Part shown: positions 39,009 through 49,682 of the stretch, piece after piece
Layout: each line of letters opens with the position of its first letter
Position numbering within the stretch: the stretch's first letter is position 1
DNA from: Atrichornis clamosus
Taxonomy: Eukaryota > Chordata > Aves > Passeriformes > Menuridae
DNA: 64,000 nucleotides
NCBI GenBank assembly: GCA_013400975.1
Contig: WBMZ01012699.1
Coordinates: 1-64,000 of the forward strand
Direction: 5' to 3'
Notes under the pieces: generated by a model
What the model was told of the DNA's origin: nothing
Database searches by the model: none
What the model saw: the letters and a program-made list of their open reading frames with translations, nothing else
Translations under genes and position numbers: made by a program

Positions 39009-40454
39009 TGTGGTGTTCCTGTGTAATCAGCTGTGCTACCAACAGACGCTGTGCGTCTACAGGGACACACCTAGAGCTCAGCTCCTACAGTAAAGGAGAT
39101 GGTTTCCAGCACAAGCTGAGACTACAAGGGACAGAAAAATACATGCTAGAGGAAACACAGTATGTAAACATAAAACAAACTTTACTGAAATCAATCCCAG
39201 ACTCTCCTTGCAATTTCTTTTCAAACTAAAAAAAGGGCACACATTTTGGTTTCTATCAAAGAGTTGTAAATGGGTCTTGTGTTATTTCAACCAAAATATC
39301 ACAGAAATATGACAGGAGCATATGATATCATAAAATCAAATGCAAGGTTGGTCACCTCATATAGTTTTCAGGTTGGCCTAGAAGATTAATCAGAACTTTA
39401 AGACCCAAATCTTACTGAAGTCCCTCTCTCCCCTTCTCTCTCTCCATTTTTCTCCACAAACAAAACCCAAGGGAAATCTGCTTCCTTACTCAGTTTTTTG
39501 TTAGCACCAAACACTACAATGACATTACTATATGGTTTTGAATAAGATTGGGGATCAATTCTAAGCTTCTGTAAATAATATAATAAGAAATAAGAAATCA
39601 CTGCCTTTTTACTCCTTCCATTCCCTGCTACAGAAACTAAAACTCCATCCACCCACAAAAAAGAGCTCAAAATTTATGCATCAGACACTCAAGGAGTTTT
39701 TGAAAGCTGAATTATCCTAGTAAAAAAAATTTTTTAAAAGGAAGCATTTTGAAAATGGATGCTACTATCTTCTGAATCGCATTAACAACTCATAAGTGTC
39801 AAGGCCTGCTGTAGCTTAGCACCAAAAAGGTATTAAATACACTTGCCTTTGACTAATGGGTATTTTATGTTAAAGGATAACCTCTAATTCTGCTCCAACA
39901 AGTGTGTACTTGCCATTCCCTGCAGACATTAGGAGTCTTTGTTAAGATGTATGAATGGAAACCATCCAGGGGGAGAAAATGCCATACAAAATTAAGTGAA
40001 TCCACACTGGGCATTGGAACTAAAACTATGAAGTTTAAGGAATAATCAGTAGTACTCAGATCTAAAGGAAAACGAATTTTGAGAACTACCAGATTATTTG
40101 TGCCTCAGTAAGACACAGTGTTTATAGGAACATGCCAGTTCCATCTATCACCACATAAAACAAATCCTAGGAGGGAATCAGGAAGAATTTTCTCAAAATA
40201 GCATCCTCATTTATTAAACACAGTATGGCATGACCCCATTCTCAGGTAACCCAGGTACCCTCAGTAAAAAACAGATTCTAGTAGCAGTGGGAGGTACATT
40301 TATCTCTATGAGCTGCCCAGTTTTTCTGTGAGACTCAATATCACAAAAACCGGCATTGGATACACTTTAAAAGGGCAAAGCTCATCTTCCTTATTTCCAT
40401 GCTCCCACAGCCTCTGCAGTTCTTAAAGTCTGACAAATGATGTCTGAAAAGACA

Positions 40455-40483
40455 GTGTTTCCCATATGAAATATGGGAATCAC
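40455..40483. repeat. 29-bp near-perfect palindrome
   Basis: The arms ttcccatat and atatgggaa are perfect complements around the triloop gaa. After one T-T mismatch the pairing resumes with gtg on the left and cac on the right. The central atatggga/tcccatat words resemble one half of a serum response element (CArG box), though none is complete. Confidence 0.75.
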
Positions 40484-40631
40484 AGAAGCTTATTCTTCAA
40501 CACAATTGTGGTCACTGAGATTCAACAGGACAGGTCCTGAAAACATGGCTTTAAAAAAACATTAGAACATTAGAACATTGTAAATTGTTGTTCGGAATTT
40601 AAACATTATTTCTTAGCATGCCTGCTTTTAC

Positions 40632-40903
40632 CTGCTGCTTGTTGTGGCACTGTCCTCTCAGGGCTCCAGGTTCTGCAGAAGGGAATCCTGAGGACTTTGC
40701 CATTGAAAGGAGCCAGCACAGAGCTGCACAGTGGCAGGAGGCAGATGTGGTCAGGGTCAGGGATCTGGGGGCAGCTGTGGGCCCCATGGTCAGGCCAAAA
40801 AATGCAGGAAGTCTCTGGGTGACACTGATTCCAGTCATCCCTCTGAGCCCCAAGGGAAACCTTCTTTCTTTCAAGGTCTTCATCCCAGGCTGCCCACTGG
40901 CAT
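40632..40903 (-). other. GC-rich segment, candidate exon on the minus strand
   Basis: This 272-base block is clearly richer in G and C than its flanks. On the minus strand it is bounded upstream by ctctctgtag (acceptor-like, with a rather weak pyrimidine tract) and downstream by cagcag|gtaaaag (a good donor). One minus-strand frame is open across the whole block (about 90 codons, ending N-K-Q-Q at the donor). The plus strand is also open for 141 codons (40618-41043), so high GC alone may explain the lack of stops. I do not recognise either peptide. Alternatives are a lncRNA exon, an old processed pseudogene or an unidentified repeat. Confidence 0.25.
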
Positions 40904-41679
40904 CTACAGAGAGATCCTCAACATTTTATCGTCTTTCAGCAGTTTACTCTTATTCAGCTTCACATTTACCAATAATCAAGCCCCTGAGGAAGGAACATTA
41001 CCATTTTTCCTCCTTTGTCCATAAAGCACAATATCATTCTTGATGTTACAAAAATAGTAATGTTCTGATTGCATTAGTGTGCCACTATTTGCCTAGAATA
41101 AAATAAACCCCTCGAAAAAACAGTATCTCTTGAGGATGGAAGGAATAGGGTGAGTTTTAACTCTATTTGACATTGGCCTGCATCACCCAGAACAATATTT
41201 CAGAAGACTCTGGATTGAATCTGGGCTAAGACTGTGCTCCTGCAGTTGAAGTTTCTCTTCCCTATTGGGTTAGGTTAAACCCAACCTCTTATCAGTTTTG
41301 AGATTTACAAAAAAAAATTTTCTTCCATGCATAAATAACACAGCAATCACTGTTCCCTCAACGTCTATTCTTCCATTTTTACTTATGAAATGCAAGAATT
41401 TTTTTAAAGCGAGTTGTCCTTCATGCTTCACACCAAAAAGGGCTTTCCAGTCTGAGAATATAGTAAGTTTTCCATTGTCTAAATCTGAGTAATAAATTCT
41501 GTTCCTATAATGTTTTACCCAAATTTCTAAGGACTCAGTTTAACACTGAAGTATAAAATACTGAATTGTTGCTTGCACATGGTGCTGACTTCTCATAAGA
41601 TATCCAGGTCTCCTTTTGCTTTGCTCCAACATTTTAGGGGAGCCCTCCAGTTCTCTCAGCAAGGTTAATTTATACAAGT

Positions 41680-41810
41680 TGCCTTGTATATTCCTTTGAA
41701 GGAAGTTATGCAGCCTTGTACACTGTTGCTTCCAGTAAACCCTTCTTTATATGTATGGATCATTGACTGTGGCTCCTTTCCCTGAGTTCCAGCAAAGATG
41801 CCAGGAGAGG
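41680..41810 (+). mobile_element. Possible LTR-like fragment
   Basis: The order gccttgtacactgttgc, then ccagtaaacccttc and ggctcctttccctgag looks like the R/U5 part of a retroviral LTR, with a variant polyadenylation word followed by a pyrimidine-rich stretch. I see no second copy in the window and cannot name a family, so this is tentative. Confidence 0.25.
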
Positions 41811-44564
41811 TGCAGAGAATAAGTGACATGTTATCTAGCTGTAATAGTTCTGTTTACTCCAGCTGTGCAATGATGGAACTCTAGGGAAATCAAGGGAATT
41901 TCACCATATGAGTTTGCAACAACTATCCGGCAGGCAGAAATCTTAAAAGTCTGACAGTTGGAGCTTCCCTACATTTCCAGTTTTCTTCCCTCCCCCCTGA
42001 AGTGCTCAGTTCCACTTGTGAAATAATGAGGGGATAAAAGGATTTTTAATAGGGCACAGGAGTATGTGCCAGGAGATGAATATGTTGTTCTATCACTTTT
42101 CAGTTCTAAAGTCCACAGCAGTGAAACCACTCTATAGACTGCGGAAAAATTAAAACTCTGGAAAACAAAACAAAGGCCTTTGTTTAAACTCCAATATTTT
42201 TTCTGTAAGTAAATCTCAGAATGTTTTTCATCACTCAGGGCATACCTTGCCTGGATAGATGGAGGAAACTGCACCATATCCATCAGATAACAAGAAGAAA
42301 ATCTTTCAATATAAAATAATATTCAAAATATCATATGACTGGGAAGGGTAGTGATTTCTGTGTTTACTTATGCTCATAAACATTTTGGGTAAATCATATT
42401 AAATCTGCTTATTGCATTCAGTTCAATAGTAGTAACTTTGATAATGCCCAGCAAACAGCACTTTTAATGGGAATATCAGTCTTTGAAACAAAGGGTATCA
42501 GGCCAAAATTTCCATGCTCTATTCAGACAACCAGCTGAGTGAGGCAATCACTGGGCTCTGAACTACATGGCATCACGAGCAGTGTAGAGTGACAGTTTTC
42601 AGACTGACTGGTGGGTGTAGGTTTCCTGAGCCCACCATTGCAAAATCACCAAAAGACAGGCATGGAACTGCTTATTGAAAGATTCCAGCGAGCAGCTTAT
42701 TGCCATCTCCATCACAGATGCAAAAGCATGCTACAAAACTAAAATATCTTACTGCTTCTCTCTGCTGAATTTCACATTTGCTAATGACTGATACAGAAGC
42801 AGGTGTTGCTGCAAAGCCATGGGAAAGCACCGAATTTGCCACATGAAAAAGGCAGCAATGCAAAGCTGTTCCTGAGAGTGGAAGACTTGAAATTAAAACA
42901 CACATAATTAATTTCCTTCACAGAATGTTCTCTGGTGACATCTCCACAGACCGCCCTGTGTCAGAAATCTATTTGTGATGTTTTGCAATTGGTTCAAAAG
43001 CCGGTTTAGCTCTGCAGAATGACAGCAGAAAGAGTGATTAAATGAAGATGGAATGCAAGGTCTTGCTGAGCATCCTCTGCTGGAGGGCAGCCCAGTCACT
43101 GCATTTGGGAACTTTATGGAGCTTTCGTATATTTTTTTTCTTCTTTTCCTTGCCAATTTGTGAATTGTTCTCTTTGACTTACATCCCCTTTCCTTAAGAC
43201 TGTCACTATCTATGACAAGATAATTATGATATATTCATTTCTGAATACTTCTAGAGACACATCCCAGAATGTCAAATAATGTTGTAATATAGATGAGGAC
43301 AAAACAGGAGGTGCTTGACATCTAATTAGTTAGAGCTGCCAGCCTGAAATTAGAGAAGAAATGAACATATAACACGTACCATGTATTTATCAAATATCTA
43401 ATGTAACTGCATAGGAGAGAATTAGAATTAGGGTCGCCAATTAATTTCACTGTTGGTCTGTATCTCTTATCTACTATATATTTACAGAGGAGGAATGCCA
43501 TTTGGCACCTTCATCTTCTCTGTAACTATTGCCCTGCAGAGATTTTCCTGAAGTGGAACTAGGCACAAGTGACCAGGACCAATTAACCCAACCCATTCAC
43601 AGTAAGTCAGTGAAAATGCACTTTCAGGCTAGACTTAACTTCGGACCCAGACCAAAATGCAGAATAATTTAAAAATTAAAAATCAAAACTCAAAACCAAT
43701 ATCTTCACTGAAATCCTTATTCATACAGTTATGGGTGGAAAACAACAACAAGCCCAACATACTTTGCTACAGCACAAATCCCTGAAAGAGCATATCCCCA
43801 AGTGTGGATGACAAAACAAATTTAACTGACAGAATAACCAAAGGAGGGTTCAAAAACCCACTCTGCCACCTTATTAAATGTATTTCACTGTCACAAGAAG
43901 GTTTTATAATGAGTGTTCAGCAACCTTAGTAGCTTATAGAATGTGGTCAATATAATCTTCCTTGATCTTGTGCCTTCTCACTTTTCTAACACAACCTAAT
44001 ACACAATTTGCCTATTTCACTGAAATGGTTCAATGAGATTGTGTTTTCAATATTTTTTTCCCACAATAATCCCTAAGCCTTTTTCTTGATCACTGTGCTG
44101 GATGATTGTTCCACTTATCAGGTATTCCCCAGATTATTTAGTTCCTTCTACTTTAATTAGCTAATATTTCTGTACATTGAACTCTATCTGCCATCTGTTG
44201 GCATAGTCTCAAGTGAAACACTTCCTTCTAATTATGATTGCACTATGTATTATTTGTTTTGCCTCTAATCCTGGCACATGCAGTCCTGCAGGTTTTGTTT
44301 TCAATATTCTATTTCAAGTCAGCTTGAGTGATGTCAAGAGAAATGGCTCATCCAGTTCAGAAAAGAAATAAATGCTTTTGGAAAAAAATGTTTGCTTCCA
44401 CCTGAATTTAAGTGTTCTTCAGTATTTAAAAATATAAAGACATTCATGTTTCATATAACAAAAGAACTATAAATTACATACTGCCATAAATAACCTGCAT
44501 AATTATAACAGCAGTCAGAAAAACATTACCTTGAATCCAGCTCTCACTTAGGAAGGGAAGAACG
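41811..44564. other. AT-rich noncoding spacer
   Basis: No gene was recognised. Frames of 77-104 codons on the minus strand (41969-42283, 42672-42905, 42908-43156) lack any recognisable feature. A CTCF-like site at 44188-44201 is the only signal I would single out. Confidence 0.45.
44188..44201 (-). promoter_or_regulatory. CTCF-like core (13 of 14)
   Basis: The minus strand reads CCAACAGATGGCAG, which matches CCASYAGRKGGCRS except for A at the fourth position. It has the same orientation as the sites at 33501 and 25783. Whether it is occupied cannot be told from sequence. Confidence 0.45.
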
Positions 44565-44620
44565 TGCTCAAGACAGACCTGCTTTGAGGTCCTTTCCAAT
44601 CTGTGTTCTGTGATTCCAAA
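44565..44620 (+). mobile_element. CR1 LINE 3' terminal fragment
   Basis: The word tttgaggtcctttccaatc, followed by tgttctgtgattcc, is the typical 3' end of a CR1 element in sense orientation (consensus form gaggtcccttccaacc followed by attctgtgattc). Only the last few tens of bases are recognisable; the upstream limit is uncertain. The 108-codon open frame that starts at 44610 begins inside this tail and is probably spurious. Confidence 0.6.
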
Positions 44621-46855
44621 GCCCTGGAAACAGATCCACTTGCACATGCCAGTAGTCTTCCTAAAGAAAAATGCAAAAAATCCTGAAGGTGATTGGCACA
44701 TGAGATATTTTAATATCCCAAATCTAGAAGATGCTTTTGTATCTTTTGTATCTGATTTCCCATTAACACAACTTCATAAAGATATTTTAAGAGCTCTAAA
44801 ATACTATGAATTTCAGATGTTTGTAAAACACCTATATTATTGTGGTGGTACATCCCTCTCACACCTTTTTCAGGCTACACTAAAATCTGATAAATGCTCA
44901 TTAGGCCTCAGCTTTTTCACAGATACCTTGCACTGACTCTTTATGCCTGTGTGCACACAAGTGTGCATATGCTATAGCAAATATGGGAGAAATGCTGTCA
45001 TTTAATATTTAATCTCTTTTTTGCTGATACCCTTGCCAGTGACTCTTGAAGTGATCTCACTCATTCATAACAATTATATTTAAGGAGAGATTGTTAATTT
45101 AAACAGAGTGGTTTGCTTTCAAAACCCAGATTTTTTAGACACACTTGTGAGTGACATTGCCCCACCCAGATGGTTAGGTTTTGAATGCACCTACATATGT
45201 GGTCTAATAGAACTCTCTCTTTAAATTCACGGCCTCCTCTACCCATCATACTTCAGCAACATTTCCTGATATGATGAAGCAGTTGCTCATCTAATTTTTG
45301 AAGAGCTTCGTTTAATTCAGTGACAGTACATATTACGTGCAAAATTATCAGTTATCCAGCATTATTGTTTATCAAGCGGCACCATCTTCATACATATTTA
45401 CAGAATACTCTCTCTCCCTGGCTGCTCTGTTTGTTTCCACGAAATGAGTATGTTTATTTGGACACTGCCTTTTGAAAAGCATCAGAGAAATCAGTTAGAT
45501 GCAAACCCATTGTAACTAGGCCCTGTGAAAGCTGCAGAAGAGTTCATGCTCTAGCAGCCGTCTTAGCAGGGCTTAAATTAAGAACAGGAACTCTGCCCTA
45601 GTGGCACAAAGAAGTTGGCACAGAAGCATGTCAGCCTCCTACGGCACTCCCTTATCCCTCAGCCCCACTGGCATGGTTTTCCAGTAAAGGAGAGCAAGTG
45701 AGGGCAGGCAGTGCTATTCCTAAAGCAGCTTTAGTTCTCCATCAGCTTCCTGCCAAGAAATCTGCAGGGTCAACAGGGAAGCCACAATGCTTGGTTCTTG
45801 GGTTTTAAGCTTCATTGCATCGTCAGCTTTGTTAAACGTTCAGATTACCTTAAGAAATACACTGTAAGCACTGATAAGAGGTGTTTGCACTGTACAGAAC
45901 ATTTCTATCACTCCTCTAATAATGAGGATACCTGTAAGAGGCATGTCCTTCCACTTGCTAAGAGGTGGAGTTAAACAAGACTCGGTGTTTTATTTTCCTC
46001 CTCAAGAAATTCCCTATCTTTCTAGTTCCACATTATTATCTGCTTCTATTCTTGTGAAATTTGATTGTGAAACTGCTCTCATCCTGGTACCAGCCTTCCA
46101 CACACTGAGTCCTATTAGACAAATGAGGGGATTGTTCCCCTTCCAGTGAACTGTACATCAGATTAAACTCATAAATGTATAAATAAAAGAAGCTCTGCCT
46201 TCGTCACATTCTGAGAATCTTAGAAACCAATCTCTTTAATAGCTTCTTCACCTTTGTGGCTATAGCCACATCATGACAATTCGGATGCATCAGGGTCTCA
46301 GCTAGTGTCAAGATCAAGACCTTCAGCCTTTCATCTTATCCTGTGATTTTTCTCTGCACAAAATGAATGTCATACCTATCTAAAAGAGTATTTTACTCTC
46401 AGTGGTAGGAGTGTACACAGTTTCAACTATAAGATCCATAATGGCTTCCTGCAAATGCCTCAGGGTATAGAATCTTTACTAGGATGGTATGGAACTTTTA
46501 CTAGATTAACTGCAAAAATTAAATTTCACCTTAAAGCCACTCTGCAAAATCTAGCCTCTTCATTAGGCGCTAGCAAAAACAACGGATTTCCATTGATTTT
46601 CATGTTACTTTTAGAGAGAAAACTGTCATTCAGTGTGAATCCTACAGTGTTGAGGTTGAGATTGAGATTCATCACACTTAACCGAGGTACCAAAGGTAGG
46701 GGTGCAATAACCATAAACTCCCTCTGAAATCATTAGAGACAAACACTTGCAGCAGCCATTCAGGTTTTCAAGGGAATCAATGACTTTTGGAGTGTGCTCG
46801 ACTCCTCTGAGTGACTACAGAGAGAGACTGACAAAACAACATTCTCAGTTTAGGC
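44621..46855. other. AT-rich noncoding spacer
   Basis: No gene was recognised. A 108-codon plus-strand frame (44610-44936) and a 90-codon one (46455-46727) carry no identifiable domain. The part around 45250-45470 has non-repetitive, balanced sequence of the kind often found in conserved noncoding elements, but this cannot be tested here. Confidence 0.45.
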
Positions 46856-47082
46856 TAAGTTGAATGGGCCAAATTAAAATGTTCTGAGAAGTCTTTTATG
46901 CTGATTGGATGTTGTACTAAACCCTTTGCCAAAGTTCCCTGATTTTTCTAAAGTTTGCCAGTAAACTTTCTTCTTGTTTTGACCTCCTGAGAATATCTGG
47001 TTGGTATTTCTCCTGTGTGTCTAACCCAGAGTGCAGGAACACTGTAAACCCCTATCAGCAAGTTGTCTGGGGCCTTACACCA
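46856..47082 (+). mobile_element. LTR-like dispersed repeat, copy 2
   Basis: This is the second copy of the repeat at 19781-20000, in the same orientation. It shares ttttatgct, gatgttgta, tttgccaaagttcc, tttgccagtaaac, gagaatatctgg and the ending ggggccttaca. Small indels and scattered substitutions separate the copies, so they are independent old insertions or remnants of a very old duplication, and not the two LTRs of one intact provirus. No retroviral genes are recognisable in the 27 kb between them. Confidence 0.6.
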
Positions 47083-49181
47083 CATTATACAACTGCTCCT
47101 AACTGCTCATTTAAATATCTGCATCTGGATGTAAAGGCCCAACAGTAAAATGGCCCCCTAGTTCTCCCTTAAAACCTTTGCCAGTAGGACTTGCATGTAA
47201 AAAGAGTAATGACTTGCCAAAGTGTTTATTCAGGAACACACTGAACAAGATCAAATGTAGTAAAATCATTACAATCATTAATGCCACTTGATGTTCATAG
47301 TGAAGTGAACTCATTAAGAAGAAAAAGTGGTGGTATGTCTACACCCTTGTAAGGATACAGAATGATTACTATAAATCAACCAAGCTTCATTAGCAAAACA
47401 GCAGCATTTGTGACTCAGAGCAGCACTACAAGACAGCAGGCTGGCCTCTTTGATCCATTTTTAAAATCCATTTCTACTAAACTTCAACTACTATTTCCAA
47501 CAGTACAAGGTTTAAACTGCTTACTGTAACACAAAATCACCTTCCTCAATGTATAATTGAAGCATTCAATAAATGAAGTGTTCTGGCAAGTAATGAAAAA
47601 CTGGGCACTACATACAACAGTAAATATTTGATTGGTTCTTCAAAAGCAAATTGTAGTATTTCAATATTTACTTGCACTCAGAAGTGCTGATGATTTCCCT
47701 GCTGTGCAATAAAAGAGAAAAATTATAAGTGCCTTCATAATCACTTGACCTTCCTTCTAAAAAATTATATTTGCCAAAATATTCTCTGTATTCCTATTGT
47801 TTGCCAAATAGAAAATGTAGATTGCAAATATATTTGGAAGTGCTACTTGTTTAAAATAGCATCTCAAACTTTGTTTTTCCTGTCTGCCTTCTGCCCTAAA
47901 GCGAAGAGCAATTTCTCACTATGACAAGATGGATCTGGCATGCTCAGACCATATCAGCATGAACCATCATCAGCACTTGCTGAGCATCTATCTCACGTTA
48001 TATCCAGTTCCTAACACATTTATGCTACAGTGGCAATTATAAGAGTAACATGGGCTGCCTGCAGATGGCGATTTGATTCATGACAAAAATGAGTCCTCTT
48101 CTTTCTCATCCAAAATAGTAACAATAGCCTGCATGCCCACACCTTTCTTCAGAATTAAATATGCGTTTAACTCAACCAGGTGTAGTTCTCAAGACAGATA
48201 TTCACCTCATTTTCTGCCTCCCACCTGGCAGACATGCAACTGGTACCATCTTCATCTTCACCAGGGAAACTAACTGAACCAGGCAATGCAATCTTCTTGG
48301 GATTGGTAGTATGATATAGTTTATTTTCTTTTAAAGGTTCAGTCTGAATCTGATTCTGAAATACTTACTCTATAAATAAAGGGCCAAATCCTTAGTTATG
48401 CCAGAAAGCATCTCCTCAGCATTAACCTTCTTTTTCCACATCAAACCTTGAGTTTTTCATGAAGAAAAGTAAAAAGAGAGGGCTGATTTTTCTCACTTAA
48501 CTACCAGAAGTTGGACCAATAGGCTAAGCAAGACTTCTAGGCTCTCCTTGGAGTCAATATCAAGAAATAGGCACCTCCAGAGGGCAATCCATCCCATTCC
48601 AAAACAACTGTAATGATACAGAATTGCATTCTGTTCGTCACTGAATAAAGGAAATAGATGCTTTTCTCAGATAAATAAAGATGAGGAAATCTCATAGAGT
48701 GTCTTTGTCCAAAGCAGCACACACATCAGTAAAAGCAAACCTGAACCTGCATTTATGGAATGGTGGCTACTGCAAACCAGTAATTAATTCCTAGCCTAAT
48801 TGTACGGCAACAGCTAGAGTGTTTCAGAGAAAAACAAAGAATATGTTATGATTAATTGTAACTATGTTACAGATATTTACATTCCACTAAAGATAAAAAG
48901 GTATATAAATGTGACAGAATATTTTTTCTCGATTATGAGAACACTCTTCTAAAAGCTTTAGGAAGAAAAATGTGTTCTTTTTCAAAATCTTGGCTGAAAC
49001 CCTTGGCTGAAAAACATTAGCCCATCACTTACCTGAGAGACTGGATTTTATGGATGACTATGAAAGGAGAAAAATGTTATCAAGATAATTTTATATTTTC
49101 TGCTTTTGTCATCTTGTGTATCTTCCACCCCCTTTTGCACAGCTCTTAATGTACTAAAAATAATGAATAAAGGAAGCTCTA
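47083..49181. other. AT-rich noncoding spacer
   Basis: No gene was recognised. Frames are under 70 codons. A CTCF-like site on the plus strand lies at 48574-48587, and a 13-base imperfect tandem (cttggctgaaac, ccttggctgaaa) lies near 48988-49013. Confidence 0.5.
48574..48587 (+). promoter_or_regulatory. CTCF-like core, imperfect
   Basis: The plus strand reads CCTCCAGAGGGCAA, which matches CCASYAGRKGGCRS at 12 of 14 positions (mismatches at positions 3 and 14) and has an intact CAGAGGGC centre. It points opposite to the other three CTCF-like sites in the window. Confidence 0.35.
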
Positions 49182-49682
49182 ATGGGAGAAGTCAAATATG
49201 ACAATATAATTAAATTACTCAGCATCCAGAAATCTCTCGCTTTCCAGATCTATGAGTTAAATATATGGCAATTCAATTTCCTTAAACACTTGACAAGGCC
49301 TATTTTTTCTATGAGATTTCTTGCTAACAGGCTTTCAGTCACATTAAGTGCTCACAAAGTGCACAGCAGTTGTATTTTACTGCACAGCCCTAATTCAGCC
49401 GTCTGGGCTAAAGTAGCTGAATGTTACAGAAATGTTTATTATACAAACCCATTTACTCTCAAACTAGAAAAGGGCATTCCTATACATTTGTGTGTAATTT
49501 ATCCCAGTAAAAAAGAAAGCAAAAGGTCTTTTATCACCTCTCATGCCAGTGAGTTATGCTTATGGAGTTCTTTTACAACTCAAAATCTGGTTTCACTCCA
49601 AACTGCAAAACAGCAAAGTCTCAAAAACCTCTCAGTTGCTTTTCAATTACATTTAATATCTCTTTCTCAACAAGCAGTATAA
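49182..49682 (+). other. 166-codon open frame of unknown nature
   Basis: This is the longest open frame in the window and starts with ATG. I do not recognise the peptide. It has no obvious signal peptide, membrane segment, low-complexity run or transposon motif. In DNA this rich in A and T a frame of this length is somewhat unexpected by chance but not extraordinary. There is no evident promoter or intron structure. The block could also be a conserved noncoding element that happens to lack stops. Confidence 0.15.

Larger units (their letters stand above)
36479..40631. other. AT-rich noncoding spacer
   Basis: No gene was recognised. Frames of 60-101 codons on both strands are unremarkable. 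The spacer contains a C8-A7 homopolymer pair at 37926-37940, an (ATT)6 microsatellite at 38991-39008 and the palindrome at 40455-40483. Confidence 0.5.

Noticed and set aside
39320..39375. Possible reverse-strand CR1 end (atcataaaatcaaatgc)
   Set aside because: The following bases do not follow the CR1 3' sequence.
42315..42360. Possible reverse-strand CR1 end (atcatatgactgggaaggg)
   Set aside because: Similarity is limited to a few words and does not continue into the conserved caggttgctcaa block.
44610..44936. 108-codon plus-strand open frame as a small gene
   Set aside because: It begins inside a CR1 3' tail, has no recognisable domain and no splice or promoter context.
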